DNA of 64,000 nt. Origin: Magnolia sinica (Eukaryota; Streptophyta; Magnoliopsida; Magnoliales; Magnoliaceae). Positions 12,321 through 24,683 of this stretch are shown one piece after another. Position numbers and translations under genes: made by a program. Numbering within the stretch: the first letter of the stretch is position 1; each line of letters opens with the position of its first letter. The notes under the pieces were generated by a model. That model did not search any database. It saw nothing but the letters and a program-made list of their open reading frames with translations, and was not told where the DNA came from. The stretch spans positions 58,441,493-58,505,492 of the forward strand of contig NC_080575.1 in the NCBI RefSeq assembly GCF_029962835.1. The letters are read 5' to 3'.

Positions 12321-13845
12321 CAAAAGCCCTTTTTGCAATAGGCTTGGATGCCCTATAGTATGAATTTTCAGAGAAATTTATGGACCTCAGCAAACAATTG
12401 TCGTTGAATCGCTTGAGGTATCCAAAGTATATAGGATTCACCTGTGACTGAAAAAGTTTCAATGTTAGTACTCCATGGTGAATCAGAGACTATAGGTAGA
12501 TAAAATTCAGAAAAATTCTCAGCAGATGATGTAATCTCAACACATTCCGAAGTTTCAGATTTCGGTTCAATTGTCAACTCTCCCTCTTGTGATAGTAAAC
12601 ATTTAGGATCTGTGAAGGGAAAGGTTTCAGAATAAGGGTTCTCTCGGTCAGTAACAACTACCGAGGTGTTGTCATGCAAGGCATTCACTATGTCTTATAT
12701 CATGGGATCATTTGAATTTGCAAAGTGTGCAAAGCAATCATCCGAAGAGTTGGGAAATTCAGTTGGGAGTGACTCATTTTTCTCATTGAAATTTGTAATA
12801 ATCTGCTCAAGGATTCCATCGTCTCTGGAAGTGGATGGAAGCATGATCTCTTGTTCTTCATCATGGTGAGAATAAATAGTCACCGGATGTATCTTATCTG
12901 GACTTTCATAGGTGGATTGAGAATCAACAGGCGAAGAATTGATGTGAAGACTCTGTTCATCGGTACTACTCAGTAAAAGCATTGTATTGTCAAAAGTGTA
13001 CAACCGAGATGGTGGCCTCAAATTCCAAAGTCATATCGAGCAACTTGTCCATCTTCCGAATCATATCATCATTCAATTCATGTAAGTGGTCTAAACATGT
13101 CTCGCAAGAGTTAGAAGGGTCGGTTGAAAGAGGCTCATCCTCCACATTTAAATCAGCTATATCAGATGAGTGGAGTAGCACATTATGACCGATCACTTCA
13201 TGTACTTCTTGATGATTGACCTAGACCAAACTTGAGATTGATTCCAGGGGAATTTAGGCTTCACATTCATGATCTCCATCTCAATACTCATCATTTTCCA
13301 ATTCAGTACAGTACACACTTGGGATGGGATCACTTTCCTCACATTCTATTTCTAAATTAGGTTGAGGTTCAAATAAACTAAACTCTCCCTCATCATTAAA
13401 ACCAAGTGTGTCATATGAGTGAAGTGTGTCATTATCATTATATTTGAAAGACACCCATGTCGCATGATCATTTCTTTGGACTGTCATCGAGATTGACTCT
13501 TCAGAAAATTGAACCATATGCTCATTAATACAATCCAACTCTTCATTCTCAATTTCAATATTCTCTATAATCGCATCATGTGAACCCCATTGTTGTATAT
13601 CTTTTATAAGTTCTTAAAGTCTTTGGACTGTGTTTTGCTGATTGATCTCTAGAGTTTGTATGGAATTCTGAAGTGAATTCTTTTGGATCATTTCTTGTTA
13701 GATCTCAGATGTATAGGACCAAAGAGAATTGTCATTATGTTGCATTGTTGATTTAGCTTCCCAATCTTGATGTTTCCAGTGATCATAAGTAGGGAGTTGG
13801 GAATGAAGAATTGGATTGGGTTGAGGCTAGGGTGAACCAGCCTCC
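12321..13845 (-). mobile_element. Athila-like family B internal coding segment in inverted orientation
   Basis: The minus strand encodes a degenerate acidic protein whose words (QPNLEIECEESDP, VQFSEESISMTVQRND, SVVVTD, ETFSVTxESYILWIPQ) recur in the same order on the plus strand at 54,185-55,760. Both copies therefore belong to one family. The protein resembles no enzyme; it may be a gag-tail or a family-specific open frame of a non-autonomous element. It is flanked on both sides by plus-strand parts of family B, so it is inverted within its own element. Fossil, with several breaks. Confidence 0.65.
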
Positions 13846-13859
13846 ATTAGCTTATCGAG

Positions 13860-14306
13860 GCACAAGTGAAGTCTATTTTGAAAAATTATGCAGAGTGAAG
13901 TCTATTTTAGCAAACCGCATAAATTTAAGGCAGTTTCTACAGTTTTCCAACTAGGTGTGAAAGTTGGAGTTCTAAAACTATAAATATGACTCCATAAGAT
14001 GTTCCTAAGCATCTTCTAAGGTTTAAGGAGTGGAGCAAAAGGGTGGAGAAGTCATCGCCAAGAGGTTTCTTCTTGTTCCTTAGTTATTTTCAAGTTTTTC
14101 TTAAGAGACTTTGGTCCAATCATGTCTATGGTTAGCTAAACCTCTTAGTTAGGGCTAAGAGGTGAAACCTGTAGCATGATGGGATGTTTCTTTAGTTTTT
14201 AATGGTTTATTGTGACTCAAATTACAGTAGATCTGCAATAGCTTTGAGTATCTTCTTTTCCCATTTTGAGATTATGAAATTAGTAAGTTCTGTTGTTCAT
14301 CGATGA
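13860..14306 (+). mobile_element. Athila-like family B LTR fragment
   Basis: The stretch matches 57,420-57,870 of the whole family B LTR, including TATA (CTATAAATATGACTCC, about 13,979), a shared ATCTTCTAAGGTTT word and the CTCTTAGTTAGGGCTAAGAG palindrome. It is cut off at about 14,306 by the tail of the Tekay-like element. Confidence 0.65.
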
Positions 14307-14430
14307 GTTACGCCAACTCTCCACACTCCAGCTATGTATGAGGTACGCATGAAGGCTCCAGAAGCCCATCCACGTTATAAAGGACTCCCACTTCCTGTTT
14401 GGAGGATGCATGCAAAAGAAGGTGGGAGAA
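14307..14430 (+). mobile_element. Tekay-like Gypsy element, last internal bases and polypurine tract
   Basis: A 124-bp remnant of internal region ends in the purine tract AAAAGAAGGTGGGAGAA (14,414-14,430), immediately before the LTR start. It shows that the following LTR is a 3' LTR on the plus strand. Everything upstream of this element is missing. Confidence 0.6.
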
Positions 14431-17400
14431 TGTAATGACCCGAAAATTTTTGTGCCAAGACCCGAGTACTACCTCTATTTTCCTTAGAAGCTAATTGTGG
14501 GTAATTAGTGTTAAACTCGATTGCTTGTGAAATTTGCATCAATCACTTTAAATTTGATCTGCATGACTCAAAACCTGTAGTATCATTAGCGCTAGGTTAC
14601 TCTGAAATCTGGGATTCATCGCTAAATCCAGTTGCTCTTAGGAATTTTTGGAAGCTTTAGATCGGACTTGGACCGCACGTCGAAAGTCCGATAGCGATGA
14701 TCTTAGGCTGTTATGGTCACCATGTTGGACTTGACCATCACCTCAAAAATCAAGTCCAGATGATGTTCTGGGTCAATTTGTTTGAATCCGGAGTGAAGAG
14801 TGTGAGAACGGTGAAAACTAAAAGGTGATTTTATGAAATCTGAGTCGTGTCGCTTGCGTGATGATTTTAAGCAATCGGACCGTTGGATTCTGACCCAATT
14901 TCACCCTCGGATCAGGGAAGGTGGCCCAGGCATGTCATTGTGCTTGTGGACCTGATCGAGTTTCGGTGACCGTTGAATTGAGTGTGGTCCGCCACGGCTG
15001 ATATGTAGATCCGATCGGTACGAAAACTCAGTCTGACCTAGATCCATGGTCAGTGAGCATAAGTCCGACCTCTCGTGGAAAAAGGCCCACCGGAAGTGTT
15101 CTGTTGGATCGAGAGAGGCCTGTTTTGGTTATAACCTAAGTATACCTTGGCCCTAGGGTTATTTTCATCAATGTTAGGCCTATATATAGACCTTAAAACC
15201 CTAACTCTCTTTTCCATACGAATTTCCTAACCCTAGTTAAGAAAGAGAGAGGAAAAGAGAGAGAAAGTGAGAGAAAGTTGGTGAATCATCTTAGATTCTT
15301 TCCTGTTCTTCTTCATCCTTAAACCATCACTTTTAAATCATTTTTCCTGTGATTCTGAGTTCATCCTTGGGTAAGTTAACCTGACCCTAATCTGTGTTAG
15401 AGCTTAGAATAGTTTATGTGTGTTGTATCTCATTTCTATTCTTGCCTTAGGTTATCTTGTCGCCGTTGACGAAGACATATCGTCTGAAATCAGTTCGGTG
15501 TTCTTTTCTGATTTAAGGTGCAGACTTTAATCGTATAGGTTATGGTTTTCAAGGCTTTCAATGCCAGTGAATGGTTTATTCTTGTTATGGATGAGATTTC
15601 ACATGCTAAATGTTATGTTTATTTTGCGTTCCTGATATGCATGTGTTATATTGAGATTTGTGTATTCTATGTGTATGTAAGAAATACTGTATACGTATAA
15701 AATATGCTCATATGATTGCCATGATTATTTATCATGTATTTATGCAAGATGTATGTGTGTCAACTCCTTGGAAAAAGGAATTGTCCAGATGTGTGTATTC
15801 CAACATACGTCATGTATGTTGACCTATGTATTCTAAGTGTTTGTAGAAATGTCTGAATGATCTGGTGTGTAATATATCAACCTAGTATGGGCGTTGAGAA
15901 GTGATTCTCAACTCTCCTATTAGTGTGTATGATTTCTTTCATGCAAGTTACATTCCTTGTTGTTTAATTTCAAGTATTACTTATGTGAAAATCAATGTTA
16001 AGTTGATATTCTTCAAATGCTTACATACCACATGATTTGAGTTGTTGTTCCATTACTATTCTAAATTGTCGATATGAACATCTGTTATAGTGGAATGTGT
16101 TTGGGACTATGGAATAGTCTAGGAAATCGGTAATCGGCCTTGAGATTGTGGTTGAGGCTGCTTTCGCCATAAAGGACGTGTTTTGATGAACCCGAGTCGT
16201 ATTAGAGTTGTCGGCAGTAGTTTGGCCACACGGAGTGTTTGCGTACTCTATGTCATTCAACGCAACGTGTACTCGTGCTAGTCGAGTTCGTCAAGTAACC
16301 CGATTGTCCGATGTATGTTCACCATGTATGGACGCTATTGCTTGAATCTAGGGTACCAAACTTACCGATGACATCCTATTAACCGCTGTACCTTGATCCG
16401 CTAAGACTCATGAGCCGGACATGGTGGTATGGGACACCGTGGTCGAGCTGTAAGCCTACGCTGGGGTGACGATCCTCCCCGTAATAACCAGTGAGCAACC
16501 AAACTCGTGAGCTGATTATGGTGGTATGGGACACTATATTCGTGCTGTCGGCCTACATTGATTGGTGACGAGCCCTTTGTAGTGACCTCGAGCATACCTG
16601 GATACCGCATTGAGGTGACGAGCCTTATTGTAGTAACAAACGTATGATAGGTGTGCATTGATTGGTGACGAGCCCTTTGCAACGATTTAAAACCATATGA
16701 TCGTATAAGATTGTCTAGGACTGACGACTCTAGAATGGATCACTGTTTGGATGGTGATATGAGGAAGGTACCTTAGCTTCCCAATCTTGCTGTATGAAAA
16801 GGACTAATAACAACTTGGTAATCATGTTCATGCACCGCATTTGCATGTGCCTGGAAGAGGTGGCGCACTTTGAGGCGATGTCATGCGTAACGTAAGATGA
16901 AGACGCTGAGGGTGTACGCGCGAGGGCATGCTTCATTCTACATACATCTTTGCATTAACAAGAGTACTTAGGACATGTTTGATTATTCTGCTTTATCATT
17001 ACTGCTTGATTAAATTGATAACATGTTAACCTTTGCTTTATTGTTCCACTGAGTTGATCACTCACTCCCACGTTCTGGGACAGTGTTTAAACACCCACCA
17101 GACTCTGTCTTAAATGCAGATATTGATGCGACCCCTGAGATAAAGTAGGAGTTCGAGGATGATGAGGCTGCATTTTCTTTCATGCAGTTTTCAGGCGGGT
17201 TCTAGTGAGCCTTGTTCTGATGCGTGGGATTCTGAAATTTTTTTTTTGGGTATAGATGATGTCATTTAATATATGTAATTTTGATAGTAACACTTATAAG
17301 TATGACCTGGTATGTATATGTATTTCAGGGATTTACACATGTACACATATATTTCTTTAAGTCTTCCACTTGTGTTCTTTCACTTATCCCTGAATTATGT

Positions 17401-17539
17401 TCGCCGTTTGGCTTAATCTATTCCATGTTTTATGCACTCATACAGACAACATACATCCATCATTCAATATGTTGCATAAGTGATGTTTTGAAACTCGGGA
17501 GCTGAGTTATGCTCGACCCCCGAATTTCAGGGCGTTACA
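14431..17539 (+). mobile_element. Tekay-like (chromovirus) Gypsy 3' LTR, about 3.1 kb
   Basis: It begins TGTAATGACCCGAAAATTTT and ends CCCCGAATTTCAGGGCGTTACA-like, the mirrored CCCGAA/TTCxGGG ends of Tekay/Del LTRs. TATA (TATATATAGA) lies at 15,181-15,190, followed by an AG-rich R region with a CTAACCCTAG word. The middle (16,400-16,680) contains diverged tandem copies around ATGGTGGTATGGGACAC and TGGTGACGAGCCCTTTG. The LTR looks whole; the rest of the element is lost. Confidence 0.75.
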
Positions 17540-19365
17540 GAGAAGAAAGAGAAATAATGAAAGAGAAAGAAAAGAAGAAAGAGAAAGAAAAGAAGAAAGA
17601 AAGATAAGGAAAAAGAAAGAGAAAGAAAACAAAAGAAAAGAAAAGAAAGGAAGAAAACGAGAGAAGGAAAGAGAAAGAGAAAGAGAGAGAAGAAGAAAGT
17701 TTCATGGCAAAGAGAATGACCAACTACTTAGTCAAATAACTCGCTGAATAGAAAGTTGAGATAATAGGTATGCCGTGGCTAACTTCCTCGTATACTTCTT
17801 TTCTTCTTCCTCTCCTAATGCTTCGATCTAGAAATTAAGCCAAGAAGACTAGCTAGTTTGAATAAAATATACCCATCCAAATTCTTAAATATTAGATTAA
17901 AGACCTAATCCTTCAATGCATAACCACGTTTAAGGAAGGAACAACACTAAAGGTGAGGGTTTTATTCCTTTAAGCTTACAGTAATTTAAGTGATACGTGT
18001 TATCATGCCTTTTACATACTATTTTTTCATGATTCTATGATTCTCTCTCTGCTATTGTTCAATTTACCGTCAACACTTATTTACCCCTTTGGAAATTATG
18101 ATATGATGATTATTTACAAGTGATCTTTATGAATTTATGTGGAGCAATGGATACAGGCCTTGGCCCTGCCTTTATCAATTTGTTGAGTTAACCCCTGCTA
18201 CTCTTCTCTTTATTAAATTGGCCATTGCCACTCCCCCTATGATTGAGTTGGCTATTGTCACTCTTCTATTTGTTGAGTTATCCATTGCTACTCTCCTTTT
18301 AATGAGTTGACCATTGTCACTCTCCTCTTTGTGAGTTAGTCATTGCTACTCTCTTCCTTTACTAGCCTTATGTTATTTACCTTTGAGGCTTGGGCATGTT
18401 TCTTGATTTTTCAGAAGCCCTATGACTCGGTTTTTGTTCTCTATAAGTGCAAGTGATGTGTTAAGAGGTATCACAACTAGTGATTCAAATATTTTATCAT
18501 AGACGTAATGCCCTTTGGGTAAAGACCCTCTTGGTCGATGTGTAATTCTATAGGTTTTGGGTAGTAGTGCATAAATCTACGTAAGTAATTCGCAATACGT
18601 GTTACATCACTTTCGGGATTAGATGTCACAAATAATTGCTCCATAAACAAATCTTGTCATGTAATTCATCTGATTCATGTGTTGTGCCGCCTTGAGGTGT
18701 TCACATAAAGTCACGGTAAAGTCAGACATGCCAGTGAATCTCTGCAGTGTGAGAATGTGGGTGATCCGACTTTTATATGAATCATATTCCACATTATAAT
18801 GATCACTATGTATGGTGTGGTGAGTTGCACATACTTTGCTAGGCATGCATCTCATGTAGATTGTTTACCCATGCTAATACCCTTGTAGTTATAGAGTACG
18901 GGACATATCAGAACCCTTACATTGCTCTTATAAATCTCTTGAATCATTGTTAATCTTAAAGGATAACCATCACTATGAATAGGGAGTTGACCCTCTCCAA
19001 CTGTACAGATGATACAGGTAATGTACAAATTGAAGACCTAGAGGACCATATTTCTGTGGAATGGCTATACTGAAAGAACACTAAAATAGTTTTATGATTT
19101 AGTTTTACACTTTTGCTGCGAACTCGATAAATGTAATAAGCTTCCCGTGAGAAAGCATTTGATTATTTACTGAATTCTATTACTTTGATGAAATAATCAT
19201 TACAGTTGATTTTATTCATGTGAATGTTACCTTCATAAATGTATTTGGATGTGATCTAGATAAAAAAATAAGGTATGATTTTAAAGCATCCAGTTATACA
19301 ATATTAACACCCGGTTTCTCGGACACGAGTATAAACTCTAGTCGTGAAAATTCGGGATGTTAAAA
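17540..19365 (+). mobile_element. LTR-like block with GA-rich leader (probable Gypsy LTR remnant)
   Basis: A GA-rich tract (17,540-17,700) is followed by AT-rich DNA without a gene and an end resembling CGTGAAAATTCGGGATGTTA near 19,362, similar to Tekay-type LTR ends. The arrangement (purine-rich R, then U5, then TTCGGG end) resembles the LTR just upstream. No PBS or PPT is attached and the start is not seen, so this is tentative. Confidence 0.35.
18178..18365 (+). repeat. Degenerate ~33-bp tandem repeat
   Basis: About six copies of a unit like TGAGTTGxCCATTGCTACTC follow one another. They lie within the LTR-like block and have no coding potential. Confidence 0.7.
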
Positions 19366-19928
19366 ATATAATTAAAGTGAAAATCATGGCTATTCTAGGG
19401 CAGCAACTTCTTCATTTGTCAAGTAGGGTCACGTATCCGATAAGTCCTTTTTTGGCTTGACCATGTACTCTTATTCTTGAGCCACTGGCTCACCCTCAAT
19501 AACATATGTATGGTTTTACATTAATATAGGTTAAGCTAGCCACGCCTAGTGAGAAGTCCTGGCATGGTTCTTCACAACAAATTAGAATAGAATATATAAT
19601 TTGAGAATCCGTCCACTTGCTTGAGTTGGAAACCCGTCAATCCGCATTTGCCCCTTAGCAGGCTTCTACCATTTAGTAGGCATTGGCAAGGCCCACATTT
19701 ACTCATTGAGTAGGCTTCCACTACTATAGTGGGCTTTTGGTAATGATTCTACCAAGTATAACATCTAGGGAGGTCCTCCAGGAATTTGGCACATGTTGTG
19801 CATGCAAATGCTAGATGCACAAGGCATATTAAGTAATCGTAAATCATGCATTGTAGAGATTATACCAATTTTCAGATTTAAATCAACACAATCCCATACT
19901 ATCCAATAATATCAGTGTATCATTTAAT
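19366..19928. other. Gene-free left flank of CACTA-1
   Basis: No gene or recognisable repeat is seen apart from short AGTAGGCTT copies (about 19,650-19,735). Its last three bases, AAT, are duplicated on the other side of CACTA-1, so this stretch was continuous with 31,757 onwards before the insertion. Confidence 0.5.
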
Positions 19929-20035
19929 CACTACAAGAAAGTAGGCCTTTAGCCTCAATTTTTTAGCCTCGGTTCAAAAAAAGGAGGCTAAATATGGTTT
20001 TTAGCCTCGGTTGTAAACTAAGGTTAAAAATTCAC

Positions 20036-20985
20036 TTTTTGCCTCGGCTGATGAGAAACTGAGGCCAAAACTCTGACCTATTGCCTCTGTTGGTGAGAAA
20101 CTGAGGCCAAAAGTCTGCCCTTTTGCCTCGGTTGGTGAGTAACTGAGGCCAAAAGTCTACCCTTTTGCCTCGGTTGGTGAGCAACTGAGGCTAAAAGTTT
20201 TCTTTTTTGCTTTTTAGCCTCGGTTGTTGAGAACTGAGGCCAAAAGTCTGTCCTTTTGCCTCAGTTGGTGAGAAACTGAGGCCAAAAGTCTGCCTTTTTG
20301 CCTCGGTTGTTGAGAACTGAGGCCAAAAGTCTAGCCTTTTACCTCGGTTGGTGAGCAACTGAGGCCAAAAGTCTGTCATTTTGCCTCAATTGGTGAGCAA
20401 CTGAGGCTAAAAGTTTGCCCTTTTACCTTGATTGCTAAGAACTGAGGCCAAAAGTCTGCCCTTTTGCTTCGGTTGATGAGAAATTGAGGTGAAAAGTCTG
20501 CCCTTTTGCCACGGTTAGTGACCAATTGAGGCTAAAAGTTTGCCATTTTGCCTCGGTTGGTAAGCAACTGAGGTTAAAAGTTTGCCTTTTTGCCTCGGTT
20601 GTTGAGAAATTGAGGCTAAGAGTCTACCCTTTTGCCTCGGTTGGTGAGAAACTGAGGCCAAAAGTCTGCTCTTTTGTCTCAGTTGTTGAGAAACTGAGGC
20701 TAAAAGTCTATCATTTTGCCTCGGTTGGTGAGCAACTGAGTCCAAAAGTCTGCCCTTTTGCCTCGGTTATTGAAAACTAAGGCCAAAAGTCTGCCCTTTT
20801 GCCTCGGTTGGTGAGAAACCGAGGCTAAAAGTTTATCCTTTTGCCTCGGAGGCCAAAAGTCTACCCTTTTGCCTCAGTTGGTGAGCAATTGAGGCCAAAA
20901 GTCTGCCCTTTTGCCTCAGTTGGTGAGCAATTGAGGCAAAAAGTCTGCCCTTTTGCCTCGGTTGGTGAGTTACTGAGGCTAAAAC
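20036..20985 (+). repeat. CACTA-1 left subterminal palindromic array (~41-bp units)
   Basis: About 23 tandem units, each GCCTCGGTTGGTGAG followed by (C/A)AACTGAGGC and a CAAAAGTCTGCCCTTTT linker. GCCTCGGTT and AACTGAGGC are inverted arms around a 6-7-bp GGTGAG spacer. In En/Spm the subterminal motifs bind the TNPA protein; the same role is inferred here. The array is unusually long and regular for this class. Confidence 0.85.
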
Positions 20986-21684
20986 TCCAGTCCACTTCCC
21001 ACCCCACAAACAATGGTGATGAGAAAGTTTACCTTGTCTAATGTAGATTTTGGACCATCCTTTCTTGTTAGTTGCACGAAGGACATCAATCCAATGGTCA
21101 CATCATACGGTCAATCTAATTTTTGGATCATCCCCTATAAAATCGCTGAAAAATTATCTAGACCATTGGATCTTGAGACCCATGTGACTTCATCCATGGA
21201 TGAACAAAAACACGCCTTGGCAAGACCTCAAAAGCGATCGAGGCAGAACGTTTTGTGGAGCCACTCATCGGGTGGCCACAAAGCGCATGTTGAATCTGGA
21301 CCTTTGGAAAGTTTGTTTTAGGCTTAGGATCCAGCATGCATCTATCAGCCCTTCAAACTCTTTTGTGCACTCTAGCAATGCATCCAGACCGTCCAATCAA
21401 TGCGCAACCAGACTGGAGCTGGCCTTGTCACATTTCAATGGAATTTCTGTTAATATGGGGCACAACTAATGAACCGTCCAGATCTTTCACAAAAGTGGAT
21501 GGACGGCTGGGTTCAGTCCACGTGTGTCTGTGCTCGTAGCCATGGCTAGGCATGGGCTGAGCTTATCAGTTGTGGGTCAGGCTCTCGTCAGAAAATGTGA
21601 TCCATTTAAGCAAATGGGCCGACCCTGTGCAACCCATAGCCATTTGATCGGATCGTTCATCTTCATCCGCGCCCTGTTTGTGCC
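20986..21684 (+). other. CACTA-1 upstream region, no gene seen
   Basis: Moderately GC-rich DNA between the subterminal array and the TATA box. Several open frames of 65-100 codons overlap in different phases, and none resembles a known protein. Most likely it is promoter and upstream sequence. Confidence 0.45.
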
Positions 21685-21693
21685 CTATATAAA
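21685..21693 (+). promoter_or_regulatory. TATA box of the CACTA-1 transcription unit
   Basis: CTATATAAA lies about 30 bp upstream of a CT-rich leader, which is the usual plant pol II arrangement. The leader continues to a GTAAGC splice donor at 22,151. Confidence 0.55.
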
Positions 21694-21733
21694 AAAACCC
21701 AACCTCACTTCATCCTCTCTACTTCCATCCACG

Positions 21734-21784
<51 letters not shown>

Positions 21785-21825
21785 CTCCGATCCACGCCCT
21801 CGATCCATTCTCTCTCTCTCTCTCT

Positions 21826-21976
21826 CGATTAGAAGAAGGAGAGCTGCTAGAAGACCTCCTTATCATTCAGATCCAGATCCAGATCCAGATCGAAATCCAT
21901 TCTCTCTCTCTCTCTTTCTCGATTGGAAGAAGGAGAGCTGCTAGAAGACCTTATCATTCAGATCCAGATCCAAATC

Positions 21977-22012
<36 letters not shown>

Positions 22013-22150
22013 TGGAAGAAGGAGAGCTGCTAGAAGACCTTATCATTCAGATCCAGATCCAAATCCATTCTCTCTCTCTCTCTCTATTGGAAGAAGGAAA
22101 GCTGCTAGAAGACCTCCTTATCATTCAGATCCAGATCCAAATCAGTTCAA
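21826..22150 (+). repeat. Four leader repeats with CT microsatellites
   Basis: A unit starting CGATTGGAAGAAGGAGAGCT and ending in CAGATCCAAATCC plus a CT run occurs at about 21,826, 21,919, 22,009 and 22,085. The last copy ends in TTCAAG at a splice donor (GTAAGC). The repeats lengthen the 5' untranslated leader of the transposon transcript. Confidence 0.75.
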
Positions 22151-23745
22151 GGTAAGCTCAATTCTTTTCATTTCGCTCCTTCCACTCCTTTGGGTCTGTT
22201 CGTATCTTTTTGTTGTTAGAATTGATCTCCCATTCTTTCGATTTGAAGATCTAGGGCTTTTATCGGTTGTTGTGGTGTTGAATTTGATGGTGTATGTAAT
22301 GCACATGAAGATCTAGGACTCTTCATCGAACTCGGCATTGAATTTGATCTTGTTATTGAAAAAAATTGAAGCATTAGGGTTTCTTCGTCTAATTTGATAG
22401 TCAATTTGATCTCATTTTCAGTGAGGATGGAGAACTATGGTTTCTTCATCTCTGTCATTGTCGTGTTAGATCTCCTAGACTATGGTGTTTGTTTTCCAAT
22501 GTTGATTTTCCCGTTGAGTTTGGGGTTCTTTTCAGCTACCTCATCTCCTCCTCTATTTTTTTGACAATTTATAGTTTGCTGCTAATATTCTTCACTTTGC
22601 ATGGTCATTTGGATTAGGCTTGAAAGGTCAAAAGCGTGTAGGAAGTTTTGGTTTCAGAAATTTGTTTTCTAATCGGTTTTTGTTGTGTTTGCTTTCTCAG
22701 CCTGCAAGGCCAGGGGATCGGATCTGAGGGTTCACTTCAAGGTACATTGACCTTCATCCTTTTACCTGTTTCTGCTTCTAAGCATTTCATGTGAATTTTA
22801 GTTATCTTTAAAAAAAAATGAATTTTAGTAATCTCATATATTTTGGAATTGTGATTGTTACTAAAGTTGGTTTTGATTTCTCTAAGAAGTCAATCACTAT
22901 CTATCTGGATACAATATTTAGCTGCAGTGTAAGAATACATTAATTGTCAAAGTGGACATGTTACCTTGTATTTTATGAATTGATATTTCTATATTTGATT
23001 CTGGACCCATATTGGATACTGTATAAATGGGCTTTTGTAGGTGTGTAATCATAGTAGGGGCAAGATGGTTAGAGCTTTGTCTTAAAGAAAATTGAAAGAG
23101 GGAGAAATGTGCATGCTTGATTTAATTTATTGGTAGCTAAAGTTTTAATTCTTGGAGCGTGAATATTGTGGGGGCGATGAGTATAGTGTCTAACTTGGTT
23201 GCTCTTCTGTTTAATTGACTATAAAGATTTGGATGGAGTGGAAGCTAAGGCACTTATCCAGTATCTTCGCCTGATTTCCTTCCATGTTTCTGGGACAGTT
23301 CATAGTAATGCAACTGCTCGAGTTTGATCTCATGGGTAACTCAATAATCTGCAGGCTATTGTGTGTTTTGTGAATATTCTTAAAGAACTTCAGGAACTTG
23401 CTAGAGAAACTTGTCAAGAATTGTCTTCTTCATGTCTCTTATTAGGTTACTGATACAGTCAGCATCTCCTTAGGGCATGTTTGGTCGGGTGGATTGGAAG
23501 GGATTGAATGGTATTAGGGTGGATGGCATGGATTTCAAGGTAATGATGGCATCTCCTTAGGGTGTGTTTTAAACATAGGTCAGAATTGAGATGATTAGGA
23601 TTTAGTTCTGAATGAAACATAGATATGTGTTGTTCAACACCAATGCGGTCGCACCATTCATTGAGTAAGAGTAGTTTTATTTGTAGCGTTAATTCATAAG
23701 AATCTCACTTGTTTACAACTTATTCATTGAATTGAATAAAATGCA
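22151..23745 (+). other. Introns and a non-coding exon of the CACTA-1 transcript
   Basis: A donor at 22,151 opens an intron; a short exon-like piece at about 22,702-22,741 ends in CACTTCAAG before GTACAT. Another intron runs to the acceptor AAAATGCAG at 23,745. No coding frame is recognised. The CATCTCCTTAGGGxxTGTTT word at 23,464 and 23,548 is a short direct repeat. The missing TNPD catalytic exons would be expected in this area. Confidence 0.4.
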
Positions 23746-24571
23746 GTGAACACAAGAAAGTGATTAAGAAGGAGATGCCCCGAAGAGCACCGAGGCTCCT
23801 AGAACGCATCGACAATGAAAAGTTTCCAGATTGGCTTGGGAAGCATGTGGACCATGTTGGGAATGATCAAGTTCCGAAAGAAGTTAGAAGCTTGGCTCGG
23901 GGCCCTAACACTGTTGCAAGAAGATTTAAAGGATACATCATTAATGGTTTCAGGTTTCATACAAGAGACCGTGAGAGAGACTTGAAAACACAGAATAGTG
24001 GAGTTGTAGTGACGACAAAGACATCAAGCTTCGCAAGTACAAGTGATAGAAACCCTGTTATAGGGGATGTGGATTACTATGGTGTTTTAATAGACATTAT
24101 CGAGTTGGATTATTGTGGGTCCAAGAAAGTTGTATTATTTAGGTGTGATTGGGTGGATGTAAGAACTCAGGGCAGGGGAATCAAGAAGGATGAATTTGGG
24201 TTCACGCTCGTGAATTTCAAACAATTATGGCATACTGGTCGGAACCTGTATGATGAACCATATGTCTTAGCAACCCAAGTACAACAGGTATTCTATGTCC
24301 CCGATCCTATTGATCATGATTGGCATGTTGTTATCAGGTTAAAGCCAAGGGATTTGTTCGAAATGGGCATGAATGATTCGTTTGTTGATAATGATACATA
24401 CCTTCAGAGCTTGCCTTGCATTAATCATACATTGGAAGCGACTATGCTTGCCAATGATGATAATGTGAGTTGGGATAGGACGGATGTGGAGGGAAACGAA
24501 GTTAACACTCCACAAAACTTATCTAATTTGATTAAAGAGGACCACGATTCTAGGTCGGAATCTGATGACTA
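23746..24571 (+). pseudogene. TNPD C-terminal remnant with DUF4216 domain
   Basis: An open frame of about 275 codons begins at the splice acceptor and encodes EHKKVIKKEMPRRAPRL, then WLARGP-like SLARGPNTVARRF, GYIINGFRFHTRDRE, TQNSGV, a DYYGVLIDIIEL block and LFRCDWVDV, with a VFYVPDPIDHDWHVV stretch near residue 180. This is the segment between DUF4218 and the end of CACTA TNPD transposases, ending with DUF4216. The first in-frame ATG is at 23,775, but homology starts upstream of it, so the protein is an N-terminally truncated piece. The Transposase_21 catalytic domain and DUF4218 are absent. The reading frame itself is undamaged. Confidence 0.85.
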
Positions 24572-24683
24572 AGTATTGATGCCTAACACAAATGTGATGC
24601 ATGCTTCTTCTTCTTTTTTTTTTATGCTCACAATTATTTGGTTAACTCCAATCTCATTACATATATTATTTTCATATTGTGAA

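Noticed and set aside
20036-20985. Regular palindromic repeats with short spacers, superficially like a CRISPR array
   Set aside because: The spacers are repeated too, the host is a plant, and the array lies directly inside CACTA termini; it is a transposon subterminal array.
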